Shown here piece after piece: positions 25,380-38,313 of a stretch of 64,000 bases of DNA. The notes under the pieces were generated by a model. The model saw only the letters and a program-made list of their open reading frames with translations. It was not told the DNA's origin and did not search any database. The stretch comes from Syngnathus acus. Taxonomy: Eukaryota > Chordata > Actinopteri > Syngnathiformes > Syngnathidae. Both the position numbers and the translations under genes were made by a program. The first letter of the stretch is position 1. The number at the start of each line of letters is the position of its first letter. The stretch is taken from contig NC_051093.1 of NCBI RefSeq assembly GCF_901709675.1, forward strand, positions 3,059,053 through 3,123,052, in the 5' to 3' direction.

Positions 25380-27947
25380 TGAAAAAAAATCGCATTACGT
25401 GTCCAGGTTATTTCAAGATGTCCGTGGTTCTTACCGATAGTCCTTGTAGTCTGGCAAACATTTTCTATTCCGAATGCGCCGAGACTTCCCTCCACATGGC
25501 GGCTTACACAAAGACCATGGCTCCCAGTCATCCCAGTTGCCCTGAACTGACACACGCACACCCACAAGATCAGACACTACCAAACATGTACGCTGTTTTC
25601 AATGCCTCGCACGTGCCAACCGTAGCAGCTGTCGACGTCATAGCATCCTCTGTATTGGCTGAGGCTGAGGTTGTCTCCACCGCAGATGGCGCCATTGTGC
25701 GCCCGATGCAAACATCGGCGCTCGCGACTTTGACCTCCCGCCAATTTGCTTGCAGCGAATCACGCGAATCCCGGTAGGGATAGGTGCAACGCTGCCACGC
25801 CGACCACTCCGACCACATGCCATCCACTGCGGGACACGCTCAGTTCAACTGGAGATACAGTGTGGCCTTGAAACATTCAAAACTTGAAAATGGTCAAGAA
25901 TTATCGCAAATCACAGGTGCCTAGTGAGGACATAGGAAGAGCAGACAGGATGCACCTGGACAGTGGACGTCAGTATTGCAAAGGCGAGTCTGCTGGTGGT
26001 CGCCGACGCACGGCCGACCATTACGTTTCGGGGCAGGGCTGTCGCAGTTTCTGCGCGACACCTCCAGGCCGACGCCACAGGGTGACGGGACAGTCTGAGA
26101 ATGGCCGGACCAGGGCCCCCACGCGCCCGTCCACTGCCGACAAATGGACAGACGTCAAGGCGGTGGACACAGTGTGGGACAGACCGGATAGCTGTCGTAC
26201 CGGTGCAATGCGGAAGATGCACACAGGGCTCTGCGGAGCTGCTGTCGCCATGGCAACCCTTGCCTATTGGATAATATAAAATATATAATGAACATACAAT
26301 ACTGTGTGAGTATACATATATGCAGTAAATACATAAATATATGTATTTGTGATAGGAAGCAAGACTAAAATTACAGAGCAAATGTAATCCCAATACTGTT
26401 AAATAAAAAAAAAAAGAGGCGATTTAAAAACATGACATACTTTTCAAGGAAAAAATGCTCAATTTTTCCATTTAAAATTGGAAATACCAAGCAAACACAC
26501 AAATATGTTTAGTCACATTCAGCAATGCTGGTGATTGTGACATTGAATAGAAATGGCGTGTGGCTGCTGTTGTCATGGTAACATTCACCTGCGGGATAGA
26601 GAGAAGGCTTGGGACTCGAGCAGTCACGCTGACGAGTCCTGACGGGAACTCCGCCTTCCGGGATGCAGGAAGATGAACACTCGCCCCAATCGGACCAACC
26701 GGACCAGGACCCATCAACTGTCAATCACACTCATGTTAGCATGCGTGTGTGTGCACGCACGCGTGCAAGCGTGCGTACCGGCGCAGATGATGTGGCACAC
26801 TGAGGTGCGTGCGTTCGGTCCCTCGCAGAATCGTCCGCCATATTTGGGCACGGGCTGATCACACTGTCTGATAGCTAATGCAAGCCCTTCCCCACACTGG
26901 GTGGAGCAAGGTCCCGGCGGGGACCACTCCCCCCAGTTGCCATCCACTAAGGAGAAGCATCACAAAGAGAGCAAATTCAGATTCCAACCCAAAATCTTGC
27001 AGCTGTGAGTCCGACATACTGCCACTTGCTCACCATGCCGCCGACCTACCGGGACATTTCGGGATATCGGTGCATTTCTGTCGCTCGAGGTCGGCTCCCT
27101 GGCAAGCGTCGCCAGGTGGCGCCGTGTCAGAGGAGGGGGCGGGGTTGGTACAGGAGCGACGACGCTGTCTGTACGGTGGGGCCACGTCGTCGCGCACGCA
27201 AGTGGAAGAACACAGCGAACCACGATGACACGACGACCAGCCGCCGTGCACTGCGCGCGCGCACGCACAGCACGCGCAGTATTGGGCTCAAGTCTTGATT
27301 CGCACTATCACAATGATGTGCAAGTCGAAGGCTACCTGGACACTTGCCGAAACCATCGCATGACATCTCGATCTCGGTGGCACCCGTGCAAGTCAAAAGG
27401 CACTCGGAGAGGGGCGGAGCAGTGCCTTTCACGCTTCTCTGACTCCGCCCTCTCCGCACCTCACGGAAACACGGAGACCACGGTGACCAAGCGCTCCACC
27501 CTTCTGAAGCACACAAAATTTCATCTTGAAAAGTCACACCAGGTGGGAGTCGCTGATAGTGTACACTTGCCTATCTTGTGTGCCGACACCATTAATTTGA
27601 TTCCCGCATATGACTGTGCGTCAAAAAAAAGTCACACCAGTTGCTGCTTTGTGAAAAACACACAACTGTGATGACAGGTGACGAGCGCTCGCCTACATCA
27701 TAAACCTTCACGCAGTACATGTTTTGTATCCAGCAATTGCATGCTCGCGTACCACTGCAGCATGTTCCGTTGCAAGGTTTGGTCTGCAGCCTCTCTTGAG
27801 CCTTGCACTCTGATTGGCCGATGCCAATGCACATCCTGCTCCTCTGGGTCACGCCTTCCCCGCACGGGGTGGTACACGGTGACCATGCGACCAGTCAGAC
27901 CATCCGGAGGACTGACACACACACACACATGGCTGCTTCATGACGTC

Positions 27948-27988
<41 letters not shown>

Positions 27989-28801
27989 GTACTGACCCAC
28001 AGGACTGACACTCTCCATCTTGCGTAAGGTAAGCATATTGAGGGTTGAGACAGCAGTCTTCTTCATCAAGGTCGCCCAGCTCTTCGTCACAGAAGGCCGA
28101 TGACCGCTCGAAGCGTGCAAAACACCTCACACCCTCTACACACACACAGTCAAAACACACAAGCATGTGAGTCATCATTACTGTGAGGACATACGTGTGT
28201 GCATCCATTCCAGGAATTCAACACACGGGAAAATTTGAAATTTGGTAACAAAAAAAAAAGAAAGCTGAAAAACTTTGTTTTTTTTCAGACTTTGTTCTGA
28301 ATGGCGATTTCTAATGCCAAATGACATCACAACCTGTCAAGCACATCACTGGTCAATACTTCACTTTTGCAATTGCGCTCACTTGAACGTTTCATTAAAT
28401 AGTCCAATACCTGCATCTGAGCAGATTAAAAAAAAAGCTTCTTTTTAATGCTAACACAATTTCCCACTAATTATAATGCTTTATCCCTTTTCTATTCATT
28501 TTGTAAGTGGCGGGAAACTCAAAGAATTTGAAATAAAATTTGAAACTGCTGTTTGAATGTTGCCTTCATTTTTATGTGCCTTTAAGGGGTGTAGTAGCCA
28601 GCTCTCCAAGAAATGGGCTCCAATGACCAGGATAAAATACAAGATGCATCATGACATACGGCACTTTGTTTTTCTAGGGAGCATCATTGTTGAAATGTTT
28701 TAATAGACTCCTAGCCCCTGAGTGTGTGCGCAAGACTCACGTGCACGCTCCACATAGATGAGGCTGACGACGATAATGAGCAGCTTGTTGACGTTGTGCA
28801 T
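25175..28801 (-). CDS. cfp: Properdin (complement factor P), thrombospondin type-1 repeat protein (with frame breaks)
   Basis: Secreted positive regulator of the alternative complement pathway that stabilises the C3bBb convertase. Exon 1 (28741-28801) encodes a signal peptide, MHNVNKLLIIVVSLIYV. Exon 2 (27993-28135) is the N-terminal domain, with VRCFARFERSSAFC and EEDCCLNPQYAYL. Six TSP1 repeats follow: SSGWSDWS near 27900, EGWSAWSPWSPC near 27490, a GGWSS repeat near 27250, DGNWGEWSPPGPCSTQCGEG near 26945, DGSWSGWSDWGECSSSC near 26720 and AWGPWSG near 26140. DGMWSEWSAWQRC near 25825 and GNWDDWEPWSLCKPPCGG near 25540 belong to the last two repeats, so up to eight W-rich blocks are visible. 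The end is TPLLDCGDVPPGG...NCVNVPDCD. TSP1 sense is carried across frames near 27885 (one C short), around 27450, 27220 and 25760, so indels are present. The neighbours give no functional clue. Confidence 0.86.
25329..25377. repeat. (CA)n microsatellite in cfp intron
   Basis: About 24 CA units immediately upstream (in gene sense) of the last properdin exon. Confidence 0.92.
27951..27984. repeat. (GT)n microsatellite in cfp intron
   Basis: About 17 GT units between properdin exons 2 and 3; a short (CA)6 lies 30 bp upstream. Confidence 0.9.
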
Positions 28802-29503
28802 GGCGTCTCTGAAATGAAACCTGAAAAATTTGGAGTTTCCTGCGTATTTAGGCCCAGCTCCCCCGCACTGTTTGCACCCCGTTATCCATTAATCTGACCT
28901 TTGGATTTACACACTATTTCACACACACACATAGGAAGCAGGCTGAAGAGTCCCGCCTACATTTATTGACAGCTCACAAATATGACATCATCATTGAGGC
29001 GTGTCCCAGCACGAGTCACGTGACATCATCAATGTTCGGGTCCCGCCCACTTCCTGGCTGTCACTCACCGGGATGGACGCGGCTTGGGCTTCTTTTACAT
29101 GCGAGAGCGTCAACGTCCAGCAAACGTCCTGTTATTCTGTCGGTTCCAGGAAGCCACGCAGTTAGCGTCTTTAGCCAAAACCCGGCGGCAACGGCGGCAA
29201 CAACAGAAGCCAAGGAGGAGTGCTTTCTTTTCCACCCGCTGACAGAAGCCAGTCAGAGAGCTCAGAGAAGAAAGGTTGTCCAAACTTGATAGAGGACGTA
29301 GCAAGGGAGCTGATTGGCTGTCCAGCTTCAAGTTCATCCTGTGATATCCCCAAAAGAATAACAATTACAGTGGTGTTGAAAAGTTACTGCCCTAATTTAT
29401 AGTTTTCTTCAAAATTGCCCAGCCAGGCTGTTTGTTGACATCAAATGGTTATGGAACGTGATCCTTACTTTAAATGTCTCACACTAGTCGGCACGCTGAT
29501 TTG
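28802..29503. other. Interval between cfp start and socs7 stop
   Basis: Contains the presumed cfp 5' UTR/promoter and the socs7 3' UTR. No further coding sequence or clear repeat is seen. Confidence 0.55.
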
Positions 29504-32500
29504 CTACGTTTGTGCGTCACCGGCCTCCTTGGCGGGGCTGACCTCCTCCTCAGGGTCGTAGTAGTAAAACTTTCGCAGGTAGGCGATGAGCGGCCTGCGA
29601 ACAAGAGAAGAGAACTCAGTAGGAGCCCTGAAGGTGGAATGTGTGTGTGTGGGGGGGGGGCATAGCCTGACGTGGGCAGCGGGAGTTCCTGGATGTGGTC
29701 CACGCGAACCAGCTGGCGGATGCAGAAGCGACAAAGGTGCTGCAGTGACTTGATGCTGCTCAGGCGGGACACGGGATGCAGGAGCTGCACCGGCGTGGGC
29801 GGCAGACCTGAAAAAAGGAAAAGCGCATGGAGCAGAGGCAGGGCGGGTGTGGATGTCATGTAGTAAGCTGGATCTGCCGTCTGCAGCCTACCTGGGACTC
29901 GGGAGCGCAGGAAGTAGAGGAACTTCCCGTTCTTGGAGTGCATGATGGCACGCTCGATGAACTCCACCACTGAATGGCAACGGTCCTCAAACTTGGGATG
30001 ACACCACAGACTGAAGGTCCCTAAGGGGGCACGGCACAGGCCAGTCGTCACAGGTCAGCCACGGTAGCGGCGTCATGCGGGGGGGGCGCGCGTTACCTCG
30101 ATAGTGCTCCATGCGTGTGTGGTGCGTGACACCCTGCGACCTGAAGCTCAGGCTGAGGATGTAGCGAGGGTCCGAGCTGTCCCGCACCAGGAAGGAGCCG
30201 TCCGCTTTGCCCTTCAGCTTCATCTCGGCGTCCTCCCACGTCATGGGACCCCAGTACCAGCCACACTGCACGGTGTGCACAAGCAAACTGTCAAGCAAAC
30301 GTCTTGGCGGCGCCACCACACGCGACCGTAGTCCAGCTGACCTTTTCCAGCTCTCGGAGACTGCTGGCGAAGTTGCCGGCGTCGGGACGCTTGAGGGGAC
30401 GGCGGGGCGCCGGGCGGGGCGCTGGCAGGTGCCGGGCGTCGGCCCGCAGTGGGACGGGCCTGGGTAGCCCCCGCAGGAACGAGTCTGAGAAGAAATGGCG
30501 GCAAGGTCAGGGCCAGAGGCAGGCTTGTCACTAGCCAGTCTTTTTATAATCTATTACCCTATCAATTATTCCAGCCAATAAACAAGTACGTGCACCCCCA
30601 CATTATAATAATAATAAACACAAAACTAATGCATGATCAAATCAAGCCAGGAACTGACCCACCATTAAGACTCAAGCTGTGCTGGATGGTGCTCAGGGAG
30701 GGGGGCACACCCATGGGACGGGGGGGCAGGGACTGCATCGACGCTCCACCGACACACTCGGACAACGGAATCCGCGGAGGCGGGGGACCGCCCAAATCAT
30801 CTGAGGGAACACAGATGACATTTTGGTTGGCTCCAGGTGGATTATAGAAGTTTGAATTGTTTTCATCAACAGGATGACAGTTTTGACAGCAAGTTCTCCT
30901 TCTCACCGGCAAGCACAACTCTCCATTTGAGAGCATTAAAGGACCAATATACAAGTTATTTCCCATTTATTGAATTAAAAGCCAATTGAATTTTTTTCGG
31001 CCCAAGAACAAAATTGGCCTAAAAAAATTCAATTTTAGTCAGGCACTTGATGTAACACTAAGCAATGGGAGAAGAGGAGGAGCAGGTAAAAGTAGAAAAG
31101 GAAGCAGAAATTACGAAGTACCGAGCAGACTGAGGCTTCGTCTGGGTGGAGGTGGAGGAGTCGGGGGGTGGAGACAGCTCCTCCGAGAGATCTCCACATC
31201 CACCAGAGAGACCGTCTCACCTTCACAGAGAGAATGATAGAGGACAGGAAGTGGCATCACACAAAAGTCAGGAAGTAACATCACCATTAGGAAGGGTTAG
31301 TGCTCAAAGAGAGGAGGTTGCTACATGTTAGCATGTGAGGTGCGCTCACCGGTGAAGGGCGGCGTGCACGTCAGCGTGGCCGTCTGCAGCCTGACAAACA
31401 GGAAGTGATCGTTATGGTGTCACAACAACAACCGTGCCGCTTCACCGTAGACCTCTTACCTGCCGCCGTCCTCCATGTTGCTGCAGGTGGACCCCCACAA
31501 TCTGGCAGACCCCCACACGTCCACCAGACTCCCACCCGACGAAGTGGACGAGGCGAGCGACGGCCTTTTGTCCAGGAGGCCCCCCGTCCCACCGCACGAG
31601 CTCTTGGTCCGGAACAGTTTACTTAGTCGCACCTTCAGGGACCCCCCTTTCCTGGACTTGCCCCTGGGCGTCCTGTCCCCACCTGCCAAGTCCCCTTCCA
31701 GAACCACCAGGGGGGAGGCTGAACGGCCTCCAGTGGCCGAGCACAGCTTTGGGGTGGTGGCCCGGCTCTGGGGTTGAGAGCGGGATTGATGTTGCGGGCG
31801 ATGTCGTGGTGCTGGTGTGGGGGACAGAGGGCTGGCAGGGGATGCTTGGAGACAGTCAGCGATCTGGTTCGGGAGAGAGCCGGCGGGGCCGTGGATGGCT
31901 GTGGGGGTCCTCCACGTCTGATGGGTGCAGACCCCTGCCTCCCCCGCCAGTCTGTGGACCTGTTGCATCAGCCCACTGAGAGTTCCACTGGAGAACACGG
32001 GCTCCACCCTACTACACTGCCCCAAGTCCCCGACGTCGCCATCCGCATCCAAGCCTTCCAGAACCAGAAGGGCATCACTGGTCTCACTCGGATCCTCGCC
32101 CGGTGTCATCCCCCCGGCGGCCAGGAGACAAGAGCACCGAGGGAGGGAGGCAGCTACGCTATCATCACCTTCCTTTCCCGGCGCCTGGTCCGGTGTCGGG
32201 TTCAGAGCAAGGAGCAGCTCCTCATCGCCCGTGCCACAGTTCTTTCCCAGACTCATCTGAGGCCAATTAGCCAGCGGGTGGCAGAGGACCGACCCAGACG
32301 TTTCGCATTGGTTCTTCTCAGAAGACGAGACGCAACAAACGTCCCGCTCTTCCGCGGCCCCGGACGAACCGGAACGCGACTCCAAGGAGTCCACCCACCG
32401 GGTCTCCTTCCCCTCCAAAGGGGATTGCTCCAGGCCGAAGTCCAACATCCGGTTCCGGAACACCATCAACTGCGCCCTCGAGCCAGCCCTCCCAGAGCCG

Positions 32501-32790
32501 GGGAAGTCCAAGTCGTCCTCCTCCTCGGAGCCTGGTGGTGCCTCCGGCAAAAGCAGCCGGCCTTCTAGCTCACCTTTGCCGGGGAGAGGCGAGCTGTAGT
32601 GCGGAGAAGCAGACCCGAGAAGGCCTGGAGTGGGACCCCCGGAATCCACATCGAACCGGCCGTGAGGCAGGCCAGTTTTGCCGGATGTGACGTGTTCAGG
32701 CTGCCGGTCCAGGTGCTCCAGGTGGTCGTACTCAGCCGCCGAAACGAGGAGACGCATCAAAACGAAGTCAGGAGACATTTCGTCGCTCAT
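29504..32790 (-). CDS. socs7: Suppressor of cytokine signaling 7 (SH2 and SOCS-box adaptor)
   Basis: Adaptor of Cullin-RING E3 ligases acting on tyrosine-phosphorylated partners in insulin, prolactin and cytoskeletal signalling. Nine exons: 31460-32790, 31350-31390, 31122-31220, 30663-30800, 30342-30484, 30097-30265, 29892-30020, 29672-29807 and 29504-29594. They total 2277 bases (758 residues) with no frame break. The long first exon is low-complexity and contains ETSDALLVLEGLD and a basic KVRLSKLFRTKSS motif. Exons 2-4 are proline-rich (TPPPPPRRSLSLL). The SH2 domain spans exons 6-7 (CGWYWGPMTWEDAEMKLKG, FLVRDSSDPRYILSLSF, then FSLWCHPKFEDR). The SOCS box lies in exons 8-9 (SLQHLCRFCIRQLVRVDHI, then PLIAYLRKFYYYDPEEE). 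The start is the first Met of the open frame and lies just after a CpG-rich segment. The tail is shorter than I expect for the human protein. Confidence 0.96.
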
Positions 32791-34345
32791 CGTCGCGCGG
32801 TAACGTTAGCCTAGCTTAGCTGAGTTTATCTTAGGTTAAAGGAGAGCTGCTGGAGCCTCGACGGCGCTCAGTGGCCGCCTGGAGGGGCAGCGAGCCCAGG
32901 ACATCTCCTCACGACATCCGACCAGAACAAGGAGACGGAAGAATATAAGAAGGCAAGAAAGGGAAGGAGGACGCGGGCCAGGCTAGCCGTTAGCAGTTAG
33001 CCCCCTCCTTCCGCGGACACAACATGGACGGGAGGCACCGCGCGCGTGCGCAGCAGCTCCGTCAATCATCTGTCGCGCAAGCATTGAGGCGCGCGCACGG
33101 TATTTGCGGCGCACTTCGTCGATAGCGGCAAAATGATCGCAAAACATTTCTCAATAATTTACGGATATAATATACAAATGAGTGATCAATTCATCTAACT
33201 TGTCTTTTCAGTTACAAATCGAAATCTGTTGCATTATTTTTATCCCCAAAATTTACCGTATTTTTCAAATTTAAATTAAGATTAAAAGAATGTGGAGGAA
33301 AAAAAACACTGCTGTGGATTATAAATAGGTATGCTTATGTTTAAATACATTTTAATCTTACTATGAATCTTGGTGACAACCACTGGGTTGGCGGCGCCCT
33401 TGCGTGCAATTGCTTAACCAATGTTGACTAGTTGGTTAATGTTTCGCATCGTGTTTCCACTCATCAACGTCCATTCGATGTGTGTCTATCATGCACATAA
33501 GCGTAAACAAAATAAAGACACAATCGGTGTTAACATATCACTATATTTATATTATAATCATCAAATTCAATGAAGTACCTGAAACTAACAAGCGGAGGCG
33601 CACAGCCGCCGCCGCCTTCAACACGCGGTCCCAGCGACGACAAAAAGAGAAGAAAGGCACAAAGAGTTGAGAGATTGACCAAAAACACGACGGACAGACA
33701 GACCACGTCTGGAATTTAAAGAAAAACAAACAAAAAATATAAAGAATGAAACAAAAAAAATAAACGTAAGCACTAAAGTGAGCAGAGATGACACAGAAAA
33801 GGCACGAGTAGTAAAGTTTTTGCTGAATGTATGAAAGAGACGCGTGTCTGTTTGCCCCCTCCCTCCCAAAAAACAAAAAGCACACAGGGCACGAAAGATT
33901 TGAGACAAACAAATTCAATACTCTTCTTGACAGCGTGGACAGCCACAGCAACCAGACGGATCATTCGCTGAGAGACGCTGAGGTAAAAAAATAAAAACAA
34001 AAACACGACCAACCGAGAGGCGCCGGATGATGAGATGACATCATCGGCTGGGCTTATACGCATCAGGTAAATATGAGCGCTCACGCACAAAAAGTCAGAC
34101 ATTCATTAAAACACACATGATGACATACATTCACTCACACACACACACACACACACACACGGGAAATCAATGACTCGCACGCACGCAGGCTTGTATGAGG
34201 TGTTTGTGAAGATTAGGTGGCGGTCGTGTGAGGTACGTGTGTACGCCAAGCCCAAAGTGGCACGGAGCTTGTTAGTGTCGTAGGATGCTCTCGGCGTGCG
34301 TCCGTCTGGTCTGGCTCTCGCTCGTTTAGTGTTACGACTTCCTCC
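32791..34345. other. socs7 promoter and sh2b1 3' UTR region
   Basis: 32791-33120 is GC-rich and is the likely socs7 5' UTR/promoter. From about 33500 to the sh2b1 stop the DNA is A-rich on the + strand (T-rich in gene sense), with a (CA)12 at 34137-34160, as expected for the sh2b1 3' UTR. No protein family is recognised. Confidence 0.5.
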
Positions 34346-37300
34346 TCAGAAGAAGGAGTATTGGTTGTCCACGGCTCGGGGTGCCCGGGTGGCCTCCAGC
34401 TCTTCTCCCTCCACCACAGCTGCCGCCTCTAATTGGCGCAACGGAGTGTCCCGGTCGTCCCAGTCCTCCGACGCACTGCCGCTTCCCGCCCCGCTGCCGC
34501 CGCTGCCTCCCGCAGCCGCCGTCTCTGGCTCCGTCTCTCGTCCTCTCTCCTGGGGTGGCGTCGGGGGCGGCGGGCGTCCTGGTGGAATTGGGGGCGGTTG
34601 GGGGGGGCTACGGGGTCTGCTGGTCAAGTCTGCGAAAAAATGAAAAGGGGTGTGTGAGAAAAACGTCTAAATGTGCCTGGAGTAAGGGGGGCTAGCAAAA
34701 GAAAGTGAGGTCGGGAGCGAAGGAGGAGTCATGGAACCCATGGTTGTTATGGAAACAGTCAACTCTCACACTGAACGTTTCTACTTCCTGTTTGGTTCAC
34801 AGGAAGTGCATCTGTGCCATCTTGTGGCTTCTTGACACGCTGCAGGAAGGCTTTCTCCAACATTTCAACGTCACACAATCCAGCCAATCATGGACGAGCC
34901 TTCACACACACCCACTCTCACATCACACACGCACTCACACAAGCACACACATACACATTCCTTCCCTCCAACAATCACACACATTCTCTCACAAACACAC
35001 TTTCACACACACTAACGCAAGCACCCTCACTATCTACTCAGTCACACACTCACACTAAGTCCCTCACACACAAGTCACTTACACACAGTCAGAGATGGGG
35101 GTTGATGGAGAGTCGGGATGGCGCGTGGTGATGACATCACAGATGGTAGGCCGGCTGCCCGCCCTGTCCCGGCCTGCAAGGACGAGTGACGGACAAACAA
35201 AACAAGATGTCAAAAGTGGGAGTGGCGACGGGAGGTGGCCGTTGTGCGGCAAAAGGCGGAATAGGAGGAAAGGTGGGGGCGACGCGCTCCGGCTCGTACC
35301 CGGCTGGCGGACGGCAGCGGCACCCACGAAGCTGATGAGCGTGACGTCGGAGGCACCGCCCGACTCCAACGGGATGGGGTGCACGCGGAAATGCTCCAGC
35401 ATGTCGAAGATGGACTGGAACCAAAGGTGCTGCACGCGGCACTGTCCGTCCTCGTTGAGCGACAGGCGCAGGTGCTGCCGGATAGGACGACATGCGTGTG
35501 ATGGGAACATGCGAGTGAGCAAGAGCCAACATGTGTATGTGAGCTCGTCATAAAAATGGATGTGGCGAGGCACCGACCTTGGCCTTCCCCTGGAAGTTGA
35601 AGGTGAGAACGTATTCGCCGCGCCTCGTCTCGCTCTGGCGCACCAGGAAGACGCCGTGGCTGGCCGGCCCGCCCGCCAGCACCAACTGGGCCGCTTTGAG
35701 GCGCGACAGGGTGCCGTGGAACCACTGGCACTCGCTGAGCGGGTGCTCCGGCGCGTCACCCACCGTGGGCTCGGAAAACAGAAAGGAGCCTGTGTATGGG
35801 AACCCACACGGTGACATCAGACCAGCCGCCCAATCGCTTCGAGAAGCTCGGAAATACGCAGCGTTCGCATCACCTGTGGCATCCGGCGTCTCAGCAAAGG
35901 GCGTACCCAGACTAGACCCGCCCCCTCCAAGAACACGCGCGTCAGGGTCGTCCAGAGGGGCTCGTGGCGGCAGTTCGGGCGGAAGAGGCTCCATCGGAGG
36001 GGAGGAGCCCGCCACGCCGCCGTAGCACACTGCGGTAGTGTGAAAGAGGAAGCGGCATTAAAGAACGTGCAAGTGCCGCCACGATTGTGCGTTTGGCCGT
36101 GCTCACCTTGCGACAGACGGTCGATATTCTCGGGCGTGCCGCTGATGTCCGGCGGGCCGTCGGGGTCTTCCTGCCTGCTGTCAATGTGTCACGTCCCACA
36201 CCACATTACTTGCAGTACATCACGCACGCCACGTCACATGCAACACGCCAGACCGTCACCAGTCACATGCCATGTGACAAGCCGTCTGTCGTTTGCTACA
36301 TGAAGCTCCTTACCTGAGACAGATTCCGTTGCGGATGTCGCTGAGCCACGCCCTCATCTGGATGGCGTCTCGCGTCTCTATCACGTACTGGACAGCGCCT
36401 TCCAGCTGACAAAAAAGCAGAGATGAGCGCAAAGAAACGCAGAGGCCACTAAAAACATCCACCGGCTCACACGACAACATCTCACCTGCAGCAGGAAGCT
36501 GTTCTCCTTGTCGGGGACCTCCAGTGCCGTCGTGCTCCTCACGTCCACGATGGCGCCGCACGCCACTGTCCGCCGCGGTTTTGACGCCTGACAATGCCAA
36601 ACGTGGACGCAAACGTCATCATTGTTATTTTTTCATTTTTCCTCATCATCATACCTTGGGTGGAATAAAGAACTCCAAGTAGTATTCGTCACCACGCTCG
36701 CCTTCCCGTTCCCTATCTCGGAGGACCAGACGACACTTATGCCAACGCCCGCCCCTCCAGGGTACGTTGCCGGCGCCCGCCGCAGCCACACCTGGAGCCG
36801 CGGCCGCCTGTGCCACCGTGTTGTTGTTGTCGGGGCCGTGATGCGGGAGAGCAAAGGAAAAGCCCGGGAAGCCGTGACCTCCGCTCAACTCATCGTTAGA
36901 TGAACTAACGCTCACACCGCCTTCCCGAACCAACCGTCCCACCTTCCTGGGCGCAGCCACGGAAGCGTTGGCGCAGCTGGGTGGCAGCACAGATGCGGCG
37001 GCGCCCAGGGTGAGGACAGGAGGCGGGGATCGCGTAAGTCGCAGTTTTTCCAGGCGGTGGCTCCACTTGTCCTTCTCCCCGCCTTCACCGTTGCTCCGCC
37101 GACGGTCCCGGGCGGCGTCGGAAAGCGACAAAGAGGTGGCGCTGCTGGAGGACGAGGGGGGCAGCGAGGATGAAGACGAGTGGGGCAGGGACAGGGGCAT
37201 GGACAGAGACACTGGCATGGAGGAGGTGGGCGTCGGAGGCTGGGTAGCGGCGTTCCGGGCCGGAGTGGCATCCTGCATGCCCAGGGTGTAGCTATAGCTT

Positions 37301-38313
37301 GCGGGCAGCGGGCTCTGTGCCGAGTCGCTGGACGAGCTTCGCCAGTGCAGGATGCCTCGCACACTCCCACGCACGCTTCGCCCCACGCTGCGCAGCGAGA
37401 AGCGCTTCTTCACTTTGTTTTTAGAGCTCGAGCCAGAGCCATTGCCTTTGGAACCGGGCGGGGGCGTGCTAGGTGCACATGAGGGATCGGGGAAGTCCGC
37501 CTCGCCGCTCTCGGCTTCGCGCTCGTCCGGCTCCACCTCCTCCCCCACAGACGCTGCACCCGGCCAACTGTCCTCCTCTTCCTGGGCGGGCGCATCTCCA
37601 TTCCCGCCGGCCGCTGCACCGCCCCTGTCGTCTCGCCTGCCGTTGTTGCCGCCCACAGATGAGCAACAGGACGACGACGAAGATGGTGGCAGGACCTGGC
37701 CGTGGGCGTAGGGATCTTGAAATCTGTCACCGCTGCGACCGTCCAGCAGGAGGCGCGTGGGTGCCTGTTTAGAGGCCGGCTGTGCCACATTCGCAGTGGG
37801 GCAGGGTGGGACAGCCACCCCACAAACCGATGAGGGGGACGCGGCCTCTTCTTCCAGGGAGGTGGCGTCTGACTGGGGAGCCCAGCTCACCAGTTCCTCC
37901 CTGCCAGAGGTGCCGTCGACTGGCGGCGCCCCCTCCAGTTCACTCTGGAAGTGGCGGACGAAGCGATCCATGAAGCGGCGGCAGAAGGCAGCGGCCGAGT
38001 CAGACGAGTAGTGCGGGTTCTCCAAGAGAAATGCCCGGAAGTGACGGGCAAAGTCGCCGGCCGCCACGCGGGCGTGAAGCTCGCAGAATTCAGTCCAGCT
38101 GAGGCAGGGCGAGGGCGAAGGAGTGGGCGTGTCCGACAGCGAGGACGGGTGGGTTGGGGGTGGCGGGCTCATCAGAGGCGGGAGGGGCGGCGGCCGTGGC
38201 GACAGGGGCAGCAGAGAGGGCGACGGTGGGGACGGCGATGGGGAGGGAGACGGGGGCAAAGGGGAGGAGTTTGTTGCCCTTGGGCTGGGAGGAGTTAATA
38301 GCGAGCCGTTCAT
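34346..38313 (-). CDS. sh2b1: SH2B adapter protein 1 (PH and SH2 domain adaptor for JAK2/receptor kinases)
   Basis: Cytoplasmic adaptor that dimerises, binds JAK2 and receptor tyrosine kinases and enhances leptin, insulin and growth-factor signalling. Nine exons: 36655-38313, 36486-36587, 36314-36405, 36107-36174, 35874-36029, 35578-35789, 35300-35474, 35083-35173 and 34346-34619. The sum is 2829 bases (942 residues), all in phase. I start at [11 protein letters not shown], because the SH2B1 family begins MNG; a Met seven codons upstream is also in frame. The dimerisation helices are [21 protein letters not shown] and [16 protein letters not shown] basic block is [19 protein letters not shown]. 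The PH domain runs from [10 protein letters not shown] to [10 protein letters not shown] across exons 1-3. The SH2 domain is [34 protein letters not shown] and [20 protein letters not shown]. The C-terminus DNQYSFF resembles a mammalian isoform end. The proline-rich first 50 residues are longer than in mammals. The last two exon borders are the least certain. Confidence 0.95.
34890..35075. repeat. Degenerate CA-rich satellite in sh2b1 intron
   Basis: Irregular alternation of 'cacacac', 'cactcaca' and 'tcacacacac' words over about 185 bp in the last intron, ending at the donor of the exon 35083-35173. Confidence 0.8.

Noticed and set aside
31434-32568. Open frames on the + strand opposite socs7 exon 1, up to 264 codons
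   Set aside because: Antisense to a verified exon. No domain, and Arg/Pro/Ser-rich as expected from the complement of coding GC-rich DNA.
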